In this document: in pieces, positions 1 to 11,158 of the stretch | Layout of the letters: each line of letters opens with the position of its first letter | Numbering within the stretch: position 1 is the first letter of the stretch | Origin: Phoma sp. XZ068 | Taxonomy: Eukaryota > Ascomycota > Dothideomycetes > Pleosporales > Didymellaceae | Direction: 5' to 3' | Length of the DNA stretch: 64,000 nt | Assembly: GCA_004835665.1 (NCBI GenBank) | Contig: RBKR01000002.1 | Coordinates: forward strand, 868,001-932,000 | The notes under the pieces: model-generated | The model's database searches: none | The model's input: only the letters and a program-made list of their open reading frames with translations | Told to the model about the DNA's origin: nothing | Made by a program: the position numbers and the translations under genes

Positions 1-395
1 CTCCGGCGCCTTGCATCTGCTGCTGTACATCCGGGCGGTACTTGATGTCTTGCCAGAAGTTGCAGATGTGGCAACCGACTTCCTTGTACGGCTTGAGCGA
101 GAACGGGATGATGGGGACGAAGCAGAATGTGAACCATTCCCTGGATGCGTTAGTGAGTGGATGCATGGTGTGTGGCTCAAGAAGAAAAATCGCGTGTCTA
201 GTGAACCTCGAGACTGTGGACGTACCAGCGCTTCATTACTCTACCGGAGAAGTTGCCGCAGTTCTGGCATTGCACGGTGATGTGCTCGGCGCCCGTGAGG
301 GCCGAGTTGAATGCTGGGCGTTGTTAACTATGCGGCCACCGTGCCATGCGCATGTCGGACTTACTGTGTGTTCCACATGTAAAGAAGAAGAACAT
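1..395 (-). CDS. Zinc-ribbon domain protein, 3' end cut by window edge
   Basis: Three exons on the minus strand: 365-395, 226-313 and <1-140, joined by introns 314-364 (gtaagt donor) and 141-225. The start MFFFFTCGTH lies in a 31-nt first exon. The product then reads FNSALTGAEHITVQCQNCG and, after the second intron, EWFTFCFVPIIPFSLKPYK followed by a CHIC pair. The paired CxxC motifs on either side of a hydrophobic FVPIIPF stretch are typical of the small fungal zinc-ribbon (zinc_ribbon_15-like) family, in which four cysteines bind one zinc. Function in that family is not established. About 85 residues are visible and the C-terminus lies outside the window. The upstream gene is a dynein light chain on the same strand. 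The family assignment is fairly sure; the first exon rests on a clean donor and a conserved-looking MFFFF start. Confidence 0.72.
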
Positions 396-1195
396 GACGC
401 TGGCTCTTGCGCTGCAGTTGTGCGACTAGTGTGGTGTAGCTGGCGGAATTGGACGCGACTCGCGGTCGACCGAGCGGAGGTGGTGCGGAGAGGTGGAGCT
501 ATGCGGATGCTGTGGGTTGGCGAAGCAAGGGTACTTTAGCTTTGTCGTAATATCGTCACACGGCGAGCGCGTTTAATTGTAGCGTCGTATTAAGGGTCGC
601 GGAGCGGGGGAAAGAAGGCGAGAGGGATATTGGGGTAAAAGAGGAGCAAGGTCGCGGCAGGTGCTCTGTTAAATCGTCTCGTGCAATGTACGCATTGGCG
701 CCGAGCAAAGTGCGTGCGTCATCACCGAAATGCACCCAGCCACACTTGGCTCGTTCGTGGCGCGCGCTGTGCAACACATGTAGCGCGTGGAATGCTCTGG
801 TTACTTGATTATGGTACAGACAGGAACTGCTAAATGTGTAAAATTGCCGTTTTAGTTTAATCAATGGGCCTCCAATGCCAGATGTGATAGGAGACTCGTG
901 GTGATCGTCATGTTCAAACAATGTCACCCCTTTCCCTCGGACTCCGTACACCGCACCTCACGTCCTTGATGCCGCTGAACAAACGAACGGACAACGAATG
1001 AATCTGACCGCCATTGACCAAAACATAGGGTACGACTCCGGCCAAGTCCATGCTCATGACGACCGATCCGATCACCATACCTCGAAACCGAGACTAAGAT
1101 GAAAAGTAGGTTCCAGGAGAGAAGATGCTGGAATATAACAAAAAGCAAACGATAACCCTAGGCGGCCGGCGGTACTCTAATCCAGTCGCTGGTGC
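396..1195. other. Intergenic: zinc-ribbon promoter and dynein light chain 3' flank
   Basis: No gene is supported. Open frames here (for example 556-951 and 924-1148, minus) lack recognisable domains and splice logic. The stretch should hold the promoter of the zinc-ribbon gene and the 3' UTR of the dynein light chain gene. Confidence 0.6.
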
Positions 1196-1813
1196 TTACT
1201 GAGTCTTGAACAGGAGGATGGCGCAATGTCCGAGGTAGAAGTAGATGAAGTGCTTGGTTTCTACAAGTTGGCTGTTAGTGCTGAGAACAAGACGGACAGC
1301 TGCGCGACCTACCGTGAGTAACGAAACTGCCAAAGTTTCGGCCTACAATGCAGTGCCATGTTGCGCCTTTGCGGTTGTCGAACTGCACGTGAGTCAGTCT
1401 ACCTACTTGGACCAGATTTTGCCTGATTACTTACTTCCTTCTTGATGAACTGCGCAATGTCCTTGAGACAACTGTCAGTACTTTGGTGGTTGATGCATTT
1501 ACAAACGTCCCAGGCATACCTTCTCAATGGTGAACTGTTCCATTGCTTGCTGTGCTACCAGGCTGTCAGCGTTTCAGTCAGCCGCAACTGGGGTGGAGAG
1601 AACCCACCAACTTCAATAGCCTCATTCTGCATCTCCTCGCTCTGTAGCATTTGGTAAGCGACTGTTTCCTAACAGGAAAGGCTGAATCCATACCATGTCT
1701 GCAGACTTGATCTGCGCTGTTCAGGACATTAGCTCGTGCTTAAGTGCCAACCGAGATATAAACATAGGGGCCTTACCCTCCTGCTTGTGACCATCAGACT
1801 TCTCGCTGGCCAT
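1196..1813 (-). CDS. Cytoplasmic dynein light chain LC8/DYNLL type
   Basis: Seven exons: 1777-1813, 1694-1716, 1608-1641, 1520-1554, 1435-1461, 1313-1382 and 1196-1260. All six introns have GT-AG ends and phases agree across every join. The 96-residue product starts MASEKSDGHKQEA, runs through the LC8 core (DIAQFIKKE, then GATWHCIVGRNFGSFVTH) and ends ETKHFIYFYLGHCAILLFK plus TQ. Length and core match the LC8 family, a homodimeric hub that binds short linear motifs in dynein intermediate chain and many other proteins, acting in microtubule transport and nuclear positioning. Four of the exons are only 23-35 nt long. It is transcribed divergently from MRD1 across about 300 bp. Identity is near certain; exon edges are supported by continuous family-like sequence. 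Confidence 0.93.
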
Positions 1814-2113
1814 GTTGTCGACGTGGAGCGTGTCGCTTGTATTGTTTTATCACTTCTTGAGGGGCAGAAGACGGCGTATAAATGAGCGCTTGGGTGAGGC
1901 TTTGTGTTTGTTGCTAGTGCTTGCTGCGGTGGTGTTGGTGCTGTCGCTGGCCAGTGCGGGAACAGCAGGAGCCACCAGCCGATCGGTCCGCCCTATCAGA
2001 GCACTAGCGCGCAATGACGCTAAAATTTCTCGAACTTTTTGCCGAGTAGCTTTCTTACCACGCTCACTTTTCCTTCGCTTGAGCAGGCCACAGCTCATCC
2101 TCTCGTTTCAATC
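1814..2113. promoter_or_regulatory. Divergent promoter, dynein light chain / MRD1
   Basis: A 300-bp shared intergenic region between start codons. On the MRD1 side it contains an A/T run, AAAATTT at 2022-2028, that resembles the RRPE element of yeast ribosome-biogenesis promoters. The match is short and only suggestive. No TATA box is evident. Confidence 0.45.
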
Positions 2114-4830
2114 ATGGAGTCGTCACGTATCTTTGTGCGCGGACTGCCGCCCAAGTTCACCGAGGACGACGTGCGCAAGCACTTTGGCCAGTTCCCGGTC
2201 ACAGACGTCAAGTTCTTCCCTCATCGCCGGATTGGATATGTGGGCTACAAGACGCCCGAGGATGCCGCAAAGGCCGTCAAGTACTTCAACAAGACGTTCA
2301 TCAGGATGACCAAGATCTTTGTCGAGATTGCCCGTCCGGTAAGTTTGTGCCTGAACAAATGGAATTAGATCCCGGCTAACAATTACGGAAAGATTGCGGA
2401 CGAGCTGCTGCCCAAGTCCCGTCGACAGATCAAGGTCGAGAGGGCTGCACCGGCAAGCGATGAATACTTTCCACCGCCAAGGGAGGACAGCACCCTGAAG
2501 CGCAAGCGGGAGGAGGCAGAGCAGGACCCGAAGTTGAAAGAGTTCCTCGAAATCTACCAGCCACCGTCGAAGACGAACATGTGGACAGACGGCGATGCAC
2601 AAATTGCCGCAGGCAACTCTACCGCAGTCGAGGAGCCTGTGCAAGACGTCGTCGTACCTGCGGATGAGAGTGATGATGACTACCAGGTCATCACGAAGAA
2701 GCCAAAGACCGTCGAGACACCGCAGGAGACAGTGGAGGAGACACTGCCTGCTCTAGTGGCAGAGACCGTCAGCCAGGCAGAACCTGCTACGACACAGATT
2801 GCGGATGCTACCATGAAAGATGCGACAGACTCTGCTGCTGCAGTCGATCAGGCCCCCACAACCGATGACGATTGGTTACGATCACGAACGAACAGACTTC
2901 TTGACCTTGTTGAGGATGACGATGTTCCCGTTGCTCCCGCATCAGCTCCGACCAAGCCTGCTGCCGAGAAACGTGACTCTCCTGTGCCCATCGAGCAGCA
3001 AACCGAGCCTACTGTCGACGCACCAGCTACCGATGCTGCACCTTCAGAAGAGGACAAAATTCGTGAAACTGGTCGACTCTACCTTCGCAACCTGCATTTT
3101 GAGGTTGCGGAAGAAGACATAAGAACCCAGTTCTCCAAGTACGGGTCCCTCGAGGAAGTAAGTCCACATCTCTTCTCTCCGTGCCACTCGCTTTTAGGAT
3201 GAATGTCAAGATAGGGACAACTGATGCTTAGGCATATGAGGTCACCTTGTGAGAGTATTTTAGTAGATGTCTCTCTGATCTGATACTGGCGAGCTTTGTC
3301 ATATTGTAATCACAGTTTATGTGTACGAACAGTCACTGACCAAGCCAGGTGCACGTACCATTGAAGAAAGTCGACGGCAAGGGCAAAGGCTTTGCCTTTG
3401 TGCAGTTCAAAGATCCCGAGCACGCCGTGGAGGCTTTCAACGAGAACGATAGAACTATCTTCCAAGGCCGTCTCTTGCACATCATTTCGGCCAAGGCGAA
3501 GAAGGATACCAAACTCGACGAGTTCGAGATTTCCAAGTTACCCCTGAAGAAACAGAAAGAAATCCGACGAAAGCAGGATGCGGTCAAGGCTACATTCAAC
3601 TGGAACTCGCTATATCTCAATGCAGACGCAGTCATGTCCACACTTGCGAGCCGCATGGGCCTAAGCAAGGCAGAGTTGCTAGACCCGACATCCTCCGACG
3701 CCGCGGTCAAGCAGGCACATGCAGAGACCCACATCATTCAAGAGACGAAGAGCTACTTCGCCCAACACGGCGTCGACCTTGAAGCTTTCAAGAGTAGCGC
3801 AAAGGGCGACACCGCGATTTTGATTAAAAATGTTCCTCACTCTGTAACAGCAGACGAACTGCGCAACACATTTGAGGAGCATGGCAAAGTCACGAAATTC
3901 CTTATGCCGCCAACAGGCATGACTGCTATCGTCGAGTTCTCTAACTCTGCAGAGGCGAAGACCGCATTCATGGCACTATCCTACCGTAAGATGAAGGACT
4001 CGATCTTGTACCTTGAAAAGGCACCCAAAGATCTGTTCAAGGAGGGCTTTGTGGCACCTGCAGTGCAGACTACGTCCGCCGACAAACCAGATGCCAAACT
4101 CACTGCGACGGACTTGCTTGAAGAGGCTCCCGAAGCGGACGCATCTAACACCGCCACGCTATATGTCCGTAACCTTAACTTCACCACCACAACCGAACGT
4201 CTTAGGGAGACGTTCAAGCCCTTGTCCGGCTTCCGCAGTGCTGTGGTCAAGACCAAGGTCGATCCAAAGCGAGGTGTACTATCCATGGGTTTTGGATTTG
4301 TTGAATTCGACAGCCCTGATGCTGCTGCAGCAGCGCTCCGGACTCTGAATGGACACGATCTGGAAGGTCACAAGCTTCAAATCAAGGCATCTCACAAAGG
4401 TGCAGATGCGGCAGAGGAGCGTCGCAAAGAGGATTCTGCGAAGAAGGCGGCGAGCACCAAGATTCTTATTAAGAACTTGCCCTTCGAAGCTAGTAAGAAG
4501 GAGGTGCGCGCCCTGTTCACCCCTTACGGCCAACTTCGGTCGGTCAGGGTGCCCAAGAAGTTTGATTCGTCTTCACGTGGTTTCGGTTTCGCCGAGTTCA
4601 CCACAAAACGCGATGCCGTTAACGCTATGAACGCTTTGAAGAATACCCATCTTCTCGGGCGACGATTGGTTCTTGCATTCGCTGAAACCGAATCGGACGA
4701 TCCCGAGAAGGAACTGGAGAAGATGCAGCAGAAGATGGGAGCACAGGCCAATAAGGTCGCCCTCCAGAAGCTTACTGCAGGCGGCCGCCAGAAGTTTAAC
4801 GTTGCAGGCAACGACGAGCTAGATGAATGA
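2114..4830 (+). CDS. MRD1: Multiple RNA-binding-domain protein 1 (MRD1), rRNA processing
   Basis: Three exons: 2114-2338, 2393-3157 and 3349-4830, giving 823 residues. Five RRM domains can be seen: RRM1 at about 5-75 (RIFVRGLPPKF), RRM2 from about 310 (RLYLRNLHFEV) interrupted by intron 2, RRM3 near 484 (AILIKNVPHSV), RRM4 near 600 (TLYVRNLNFTT) and RRM5 near 705 (KILIKNLPFEA). RNP1-like octamers such as KGKGFAFVQF and SRGFGFAEF are present. An acidic, low-complexity linker lies between RRM1 and RRM2. Domain number, order and length fit Mrd1, a nucleolar protein that binds 35S pre-rRNA and the U3 processome and is needed for early cleavages leading to 18S rRNA. Intron 2 (3158-3348, 191 nt) is three to four times longer than its neighbours and appears to carry a snoRNA. 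The ATG at 2114 begins RRM1 almost at once, as in homologues. Confidence 0.93.
3187..3293 (+). ncRNA. Putative intronic box C/D snoRNA within MRD1 intron 2
   Basis: Seen in the sequence: AGGATGA at 3196-3202 (6 of 7 to the C box RTGATGA), CTGA at 3221-3224 (D' candidate), CTGA at 3280-3283 (D box; a second at 3275-3278), and an external stem CTCGC (3187-3191) / GCGAG (3289-3293). The 11 nt ending one base before D' (3209-3219, AGATAGGGACA) are exactly complementary to TGTCCCTATCT, a stretch I recall from conserved fungal 25S rRNA (within CCCACTGTCCCTATCTACT). By the D+5 rule the guide would place a 2'-O-methyl on the first C of that CCC. The host gene acts in rRNA processing and the intron is unusually long. 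The C box is imperfect and the rRNA match is from memory, so this is a good candidate, not a proven RNA. Confidence 0.55.
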
Positions 4831-5775
4831 GCGTGAGCGCGTGCGTACTCTGGAGAGAGTAATTTGCAAAATCTGCGCGTCACCGTCAGGGTGTGTCGTC
4901 CCTAACGCCATCCCTTGCTTGCTCGGCCAGAAAAGCGAGGCCCGCCCTTTGCAGAGACCCCGCGGTGCACTAGAAGCGGGCCAGGTCACACCTTGCACAC
5001 AGCTTCTACATGTAAGTCACCGCTACGTTAGCCGCGACAGGATTCACATACAGAGACCTGAATCAATGGGCATGGCCACCACACCTGGTGTCAGTTGAAA
5101 TGAGACAAAACGAGCAAGGCAGCCACAGACCTGACGGTTGTCTATCATACGAACTCGACTCACATAATCTGTTGTTGACCACTGACATTCATTCTTGCTC
5201 AGAGCATTCCAAGCCGAGTTCTCCCTCGCACACGTCCAATCAGATGACGGTTGATCAGTCGGCAATTACCTGATGCCCTTGCTCCCACTGCTAACCAGGC
5301 GATATTTACCATTCCAACAGACTAAGGCATCGCGAAGAGTGTAATTACTTGGGCAACAAGCGAAATGGCGATAGGTGGGCGACCACGGTGCCCGTAGGTA
5401 GCGTGTTAGCCTAATTTTATGGTCGTTGGGATGCTACCTTGGTGACCGATCTTGCATCCACTTCAAGTATAGCCGAATCCTATCGTACCTGTCAAACGTC
5501 TTCCCTTGGGTGCACCGCAAATCCAGTTCCTTCTGCCAAGCGGCCCTCTTCTCTGAGGGTCGACCGTTGGGGTACCCTCTTATATCGTTGACCAGTGTCT
5601 GCATACCTTTGCCACATACTCGAATCGCATTCTCTTAATTCCTCTTTCACAATCCACAGTCACTCATTGCTCCAACTGCCTAACGTTCCTTCCATTTCTT
5701 CCTGATACGCAAAAGTCATCATTCTTACCCTTAATCCACTCCATTCTTTAGAGTCTTCGCATACCAAACATTGCT
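4831..5775. other. Intergenic: MRD1 3' flank and TEA-factor promoter/5' UTR
   Basis: No gene is supported in these 945 bp. The last 150 bp before the TEA-factor ATG are pyrimidine-rich (about 5636-5760), typical of fungal promoters and 5' leaders. A CCAATCA motif at 5236-5242 is a possible HAP/CBC site. Confidence 0.55.
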
Positions 5776-8664
5776 ATGGAACTTCAACATCACCAGTCCG
5801 GCGTGCTACCTGCGAACGGCTCAGCCTTGAATACACCATCAGTTGGAACACCACTCGACGGGTCATCGTCACAACATCGTGGTGTCCTTCAGGAACGATC
5901 GGCCAACTGGCCACACGACAACACCGCATCACCACTGACAGGCACACAACATGCTTCACAAAAGGTGTCTCGAAGTCAGAGCCCTACCGAAAATGCTTAT
6001 CCTCAACAGGCCAGTGCTGCGGGCAACTACTTCACCGGCAGCCTACATGCACAACATATTGGACTGGCAGGGTGTGGGGTTGAGAGGTCGGAAAAACAGA
6101 TCAAGCGGGAGATAACACGACTATACTCATTACTGGCACGATCAGACAAGTACCAGAAATATAGGGAAAAACAGCCAGTCTTGACACCGCGGGAGTTCAT
6201 CGAAAGAGAAGCAAGAGAAGCAAAGATGAAAGTAGAGAAGGACAATAAGAGCCCGGAAAAGAGCGTCTGGCCTGAGTTTCTGGAACACGCCTTCTGGAGA
6301 GGTGAGTGGACGCCCGCAGAACGTCGAGGCAGCCACTTCTTGCTTGGTTCTGGCTGACGAGAACACCACAGCACTCATCCGGTGGCCACCCATGGGACGT
6401 AAGAAGTTCATGCTTGATGGCGCCCTACGTGGCCGCAACGAACTCATCCAAGACTCAATCTACAAAGATACAGGGATCAGACGAGACCGCAAACAGGTAT
6501 CGAGTCATCTTCAAGTGCTCAAGCAGCATCTCAAAGACCAGCCCGGTGGTGAGTATCCCCAAGCCAACACTCCCACTGGATCTTCTAGAAGATGTAGATC
6601 TCCTATGATGTCTGGGACTTTTGTTGTTGCTAGGGATTACCTGACTCGCGAAAGAGGCTGACACACCACGCGACAGTGCTTGTATATATGGCAACAAAGG
6701 ACGAAGACAAGAAACGCCACCGCGGGAGGGAGGCTGCGAACTCGTATCACCTGTCACACTTGGGCGGGCGCCACCATCCGCAGCAGCGCGTGGGCGGCAG
6801 CTCAAAATACGATTACAGCGCCTCAGCGCCCTTCTGGTCTGGCCTTAGCTCATTACAGTCATCTCTTGGCCTAGGCTTGAACGGTACGACTGGGTTGTCG
6901 CCTTACGGGGTAACAGACTTTACGATGCTGGTCGAGGATGGCGATCGACCCGTGCACGATTTCACACAACTATCACGGGATGGGAGGTTACAGGACCTCC
7001 ATGTGACAGACACTACGATGTGGCATCGTCAGTATCCCGAGTTCGCATTTCTCCAGAAGCAAGCCGGCGAGTGGACGAAAAAGAACCACAAGGTACTGGT
7101 ATGCGACGCATCTATCAAAGTCATGACTGAAACACGACCCAACGCCCATCTCTCTATTGCATTCGACCTACACTCACAGCGGGATCTGCGACCATTCGAA
7201 TCTTTAGTGTGCACTACCCGCTTCTACGATGATGGCAAGATGGATGCAGACCCACAGTTTGATGGGCCCCACCACCACGATCTGAAGGAGCACCGCACGT
7301 CATGCGAGTACACACCCGACCCACATGGTTGTAGTGGTCGTTTGCGCCTCGCCTTCGGATCTCGGTTCTGGGTCAACCGTATGTCAAAATACCAAAGCCT
7401 TCGACACAAAGACGATAACCTCGTCGGACGCTCTTTGATGAGACTCACCGCAACTCAAGATGTATATGGCGTTAATCCTAGTGGCGCAGCAGAATGCGTT
7501 CTTACCATTCTCTGGCGTTTCCGTCAAACACGCGATTCCGCCGAAGTAGGCGTCATGAAATGGCGCGCTGTGTCCTTCGACTCATCCCAGAGCGGGCTGA
7601 AGCAAGAATGGACGAAGCAAGAGAGCCTTGATGACATAGGCGACGACCTCCTAGACATCGCAACAAGCCAGCCCCAACACTCATCGACCTCGCTCTACCA
7701 CCAGCAAACAAACTTGGGCCAATTAACTCACCATCCTTACGCAGTGCAACCCTATCACTCGCAACCGCAGCCACCACAACTCCACATCGATACCCTGGCA
7801 ACCTGGCCGTGCACAGCGCCCGACCTATCAACCCCATCTGCTTCCGCCGCGCCCAGCACAGCAACCGACCATTCCTTCGCTTCTCTACCCAATCTGACGC
7901 ATTCACAAGACACAGCCTCAGGTTTTGATGCAAACGACTTTGATTTCACTGGCGGCCGGATCGACATCTCAGGCGCCTTCTCACCCGCAATTATGGCCCA
8001 ATACGAAGCCTTCTCCGCATCCCAGAGCAACGACCTCGGCGGCCTCAATGCACTCTCCGGAATGGATCACCAGTCGCTACTCGACATGGGCTTGAGCGCT
8101 AACGACATCGCCAGCATCAGCGTCACGCCATCGCACGCCCTCTCCGACGCCCAATTGACCCAAGTCGGCGGCGTCCAAAACTGCTACAGCACCAAACCCG
8201 TGCCCTCGTGGCACCACGGCGCGAACCTGATTTCCAGCCTCGAGAGCCAGGCAGAGGGCTACGTCTCGCCGTGGACCACCCGGCCACAACAACACCAGCA
8301 TCAACATCAACATCAGACTCACCACCAGCAGCAGAACCATCAGCATATACAATCGCACAACCAACTCAGCCACCAAGTCCAATCGCTCCCGATCTCGTCC
8401 TACGCCGATACAGAGCTTGTCGGTCACGGCTCCCTGCACTCTTCGACCGCAAATCTGAATCCCACGCTTTGGAACCTGGCGAGTCCGTTCCACGAGGATA
8501 CCGGGTCTGGTGCGGCGCACATGGGCAGCGTGCTTGGATCTATGGGCGGCAATGTGAACGGGGTGATGGAGAGGAAGGACAGCATGCAGCAGAGCGGGTT
8601 AGGGAATGTGGGCTTGGGAGTATTAGATCTGATTGAGCGGGATCAACGGGCCAGGGGGTACTAA
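5776..8664 (+). CDS. TEA/ATTS-domain transcription factor (AbaA/Tec1 family)
   Basis: Exons 5776-6301, 6372-6548 and 6677-8664 encode 896 residues. The TEA DNA-binding domain spans about residues 164-233: VWPEFLEHAFWRA, then IRWPPMGRKKFMLDG, and the recognition-helix block RDRKQVSSHLQVLK. Both introns interrupt or closely follow this domain (6302-6371 and 6549-6676), and joining them restores the domain without a gap. The remainder is low complexity, with His/Gln runs near 8287-8352 and Ser/Thr-rich stretches likely to be activation or interaction regions. In aspergilli AbaA drives late conidiophore development; yeast Tec1 drives filamentous growth. Which role applies cannot be told from sequence. 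The family call is firm; the start ATG follows a pyrimidine-rich leader. Confidence 0.9.
8287..8352 (+). repeat. CAN-type trinucleotide tract encoding His/Gln repeats
   Basis: Imperfect CAA/CAG/CAT repeats inside the TEA-factor gene encode alternating glutamine and histidine (QQHQHQHQHQTHHQQQ). Such tracts are length-variable between strains in many fungi; that is an expectation here, not an observation. Confidence 0.7.
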
Positions 8665-9436
8665 CATTTAGAAATTTTCGACACTTCTTTCGAAGGGAGG
8701 GCGGGTTTTTGACGCGGCGTTGAACGATTGGGGAATGTTATATCTACGATGTTATGATGCTTGTTATGATATGATACTTACGGACGATACTACTATTCTA
8801 ATGTAATCTCCCCCGTGGCACATTCTGACTCTGTTCACGAGCATGTATTCACTATTTGGCATGTCGAGACTAGGTGAGATACGGCGTGGTACTTTTGTTC
8901 ATTGGTGGATAGTAGCTACATCGACCAAGGCAATCCCCAGCCCGTGGCCTGGAGTAAATTAACCAGCTTTAACGTACACTCTGATGCTATGGCCCATCGC
9001 GCCTTCAGTCTGTATGATGAGGGTAAAAGAAAAATACAAACCGGACCTCGGTCTCCTGACGGGCTTGCGCGTCAGATCTTGACCCGATCCGTGCCGAAGT
9101 CAAGATGTCAAGGGTAGTTCGAACGGACGCCATGTCGTATTTGCATATTCCGTCGTGTGAATGATATTTATGAGGCATTTTTCTGATCGTCAGGTGCCCA
9201 GTCCTGGCGATGATGGATGTAGTACAACTGGAGGAGCAGACGGTCGCACTGCGGGGTGCTCGTATCCAGTATGTATGTCTCGAGCAAGTCCACGTCATAT
9301 AAAGGGCGTCGATGTTGTACAATCGCCATCGCGGCAGCTGAACTCGGTCCGGCAGCGTGGAAAGCTGGGTGGTGCGGGGATGGCCGCTTAGAACTCGAGT
9401 TCAGCTGCACACGATAAGCATTATTTCATTATGCTA
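8665..9436. other. Intergenic between convergent genes
   Basis: The region lies between the stop codons of the TEA factor (plus) and TFIIA large subunit (minus) and should hold both 3' UTRs. A perfect C-box heptamer ATGATGA (9014-9020) followed by CTGA at 9056-9059 was noticed, but the spacing is only 46 nt. I see no supported gene. Confidence 0.55.
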
Positions 9437-11158
9437 TTACCACTCAAATTCACCATTGGCTTTGTGGAATAAATATCTGTTTGGTCAGCAAGATGCCTGC
9501 ACAGTTGGGGTCATGTGTGACTTACTCCTTCTTGTTTGTGGTCAAGATACCGTCCTTCAGTGTGCACTTCCACTTGTTCTTGACCCGCTGCACTTTGTCA
9601 TAGGTACACAGCATGTAGTCGACCATTTCGTCATCACTGTTGTCACCGTCGTTCAAGTCATCTTCCGGATCATCGAGATCAGAGTTGATAGCGTCGTCTG
9701 GGTCCTCTTCACCAGGCTTGATATCGTCATCGACTCCATCAAATAGGCCGGGTACTGAGGCGCTCGGTGCGGTCGTCGAAGATGATTCAGCTTTCTCAGC
9801 CTGCAGTACGCGAACGGCGGCTCTCCTCTTCTTGCCTTTCGGCATTGATTCGAGCGGTACCATCAGCCCACTGTCTTGTTGCATCGCCATGGCATCGACA
9901 CGGGCGCGCATGAACTCATCAGCCGCGATCCGTCCCTCTGCTGTCTCTGCGGCCTTTCGTGCCGAGAGAAATGCCTTCCAATCCTCCAAACCTTCCCCAG
10001 CACCATCTGTTTGCGAGGTGTAGAGATTGTTGTTATGCTGCTGCTGCTGCTGCTGCTGCTGTTGCTGCTGTTGTGCTTGTGGTGGGGGGCGCTGCTGTGG
10101 TAGTTGCTGTTGAGGTGGACGGTGCATTTGTTGTTGCTGTGGTGCCATCATTCGCTGCTGCTGGCTCATAGGATGCTGACCTTGTTGTGGGAGATGGAGA
10201 GTCTGCTGTGGAATGTTCGAGAAGTTTGATTGTGGCATCATGTTCCCCTGCTGCTGGCGCTGCATGACAAGGTTGTGTGCCCGTTGTTGAGCAAGACCAT
10301 GGTTCTGGTCGTATCCACCCCCCGTGTAGGCCTGAGCCTGAGGGTAGTTGGTGGGAGGATGTTGCTGGTAGGGTGTTTCCGACTTGATCTGAGCATTGGG
10401 GAAGTTCACATGGTCCTGCGCCGCGGACACCTGAGGCAGATCATGGTCCACCTTGACGTTCGACGGTACAGTAGGGGGCTGGCGCACCGGCTCAGGTTGA
10501 GGGTCCCATGGGAAGGCAGCAACCTTGAGAGCGGAGAGCTTCTCTTGCCAGCCCTGAGAAGGTCAGCATGTGTTCAGCATGAGCATGAGAAGGTATGATA
10601 AACAAGGGGAGGGAAGGCTGCGGAGCGTCACATGACGAAGCTATGCCCTGTTCGGTAGGGATGGGCTTGGCTTGGCGGGGCAGTGACTTGCGCAGGGGGT
10701 ATAAGAGTGACCCAAATACTGAGGGCGCCCCCGACCTGCGAGACCGACCGGCAACTCGCGCCCCGCTTTCGGCCGCCCATCCACCCCAAGCCTGGCGGCA
10801 TACGTCGCAGCGACCGAAGCGCAGAGACAACCATGGAAAATGCAGCGCAGAACAAAATGAACAGAAAATGTTGTGTTGACTAGAGGAAAATGCAGGCGGA
10901 CGGGAGCGGTGATGGAATGACGATGCAACGGGAGGTGCACACCGCCAGGCTGCCGTTGCTTACCTGCTTCATCTCGTCGAGCGTCGACTGGTCCACGCCA
11001 AACTCTTCGAAATCATTCTGCGACGCCTGGATGACCTTGTCGATGATCTGCTGGTAGACGTTGCCCTGATGTTGCTGTCAGCGCATCTGCCTTTGCCCAC
11101 GTGCGTCTGCTTGCATGTGCAGATGCCGAGGACAACTAACCACCACCTGGTTCGACAT
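9437..11158 (-). CDS. TOA1: Transcription initiation factor IIA large subunit
   Basis: Four exons: 11141-11158, 10964-11065, 9526-10553 and 9437-9476, giving 395 residues. The N-terminal helical-bundle region reads MSNQVV then GNVYQQIIDKVIQAS. A Gln-rich middle follows, then a conserved acidic and beta-barrel end (YMLCTYDKVQRVKNKWKC and LKDGILTTNKKE). The final exon is only 40 nt: the gtaagt donor at 9525 and acceptor before 9476 replace a premature stop with EYLFHKANGEFEW, the expected family ending. TFIIA stabilises TBP on the TATA box during RNA polymerase II initiation, with the large subunit paired to TOA2. Intron 2 (10554-10963, 410 nt) is very long for this window. The poly-Gln tract is encoded by a CAG/CAA microsatellite. 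Identity is essentially certain. Confidence 0.93.
10036..10073 (-). repeat. CAG/CAA microsatellite encoding poly-glutamine in TFIIA
   Basis: Read on the plus strand as (CTG)n with a few TTG interruptions, this encodes about 13 consecutive glutamines in the linker of the TFIIA large subunit. The antisense reading produces spurious poly-Ala and poly-Leu open frames. Confidence 0.85.

Noticed and set aside
9014..9059. Possible box C/D snoRNA between the TEA factor and TFIIA genes
   Set aside because: C and D boxes are perfect, but only 46 nt apart, with no convincing closing stem and no rRNA complement I can recognise.
9959..10171. Poly-Ala / poly-Leu peptides opposite the TFIIA gene
   Set aside because: They are antisense readings of the CAG/CAA microsatellite.
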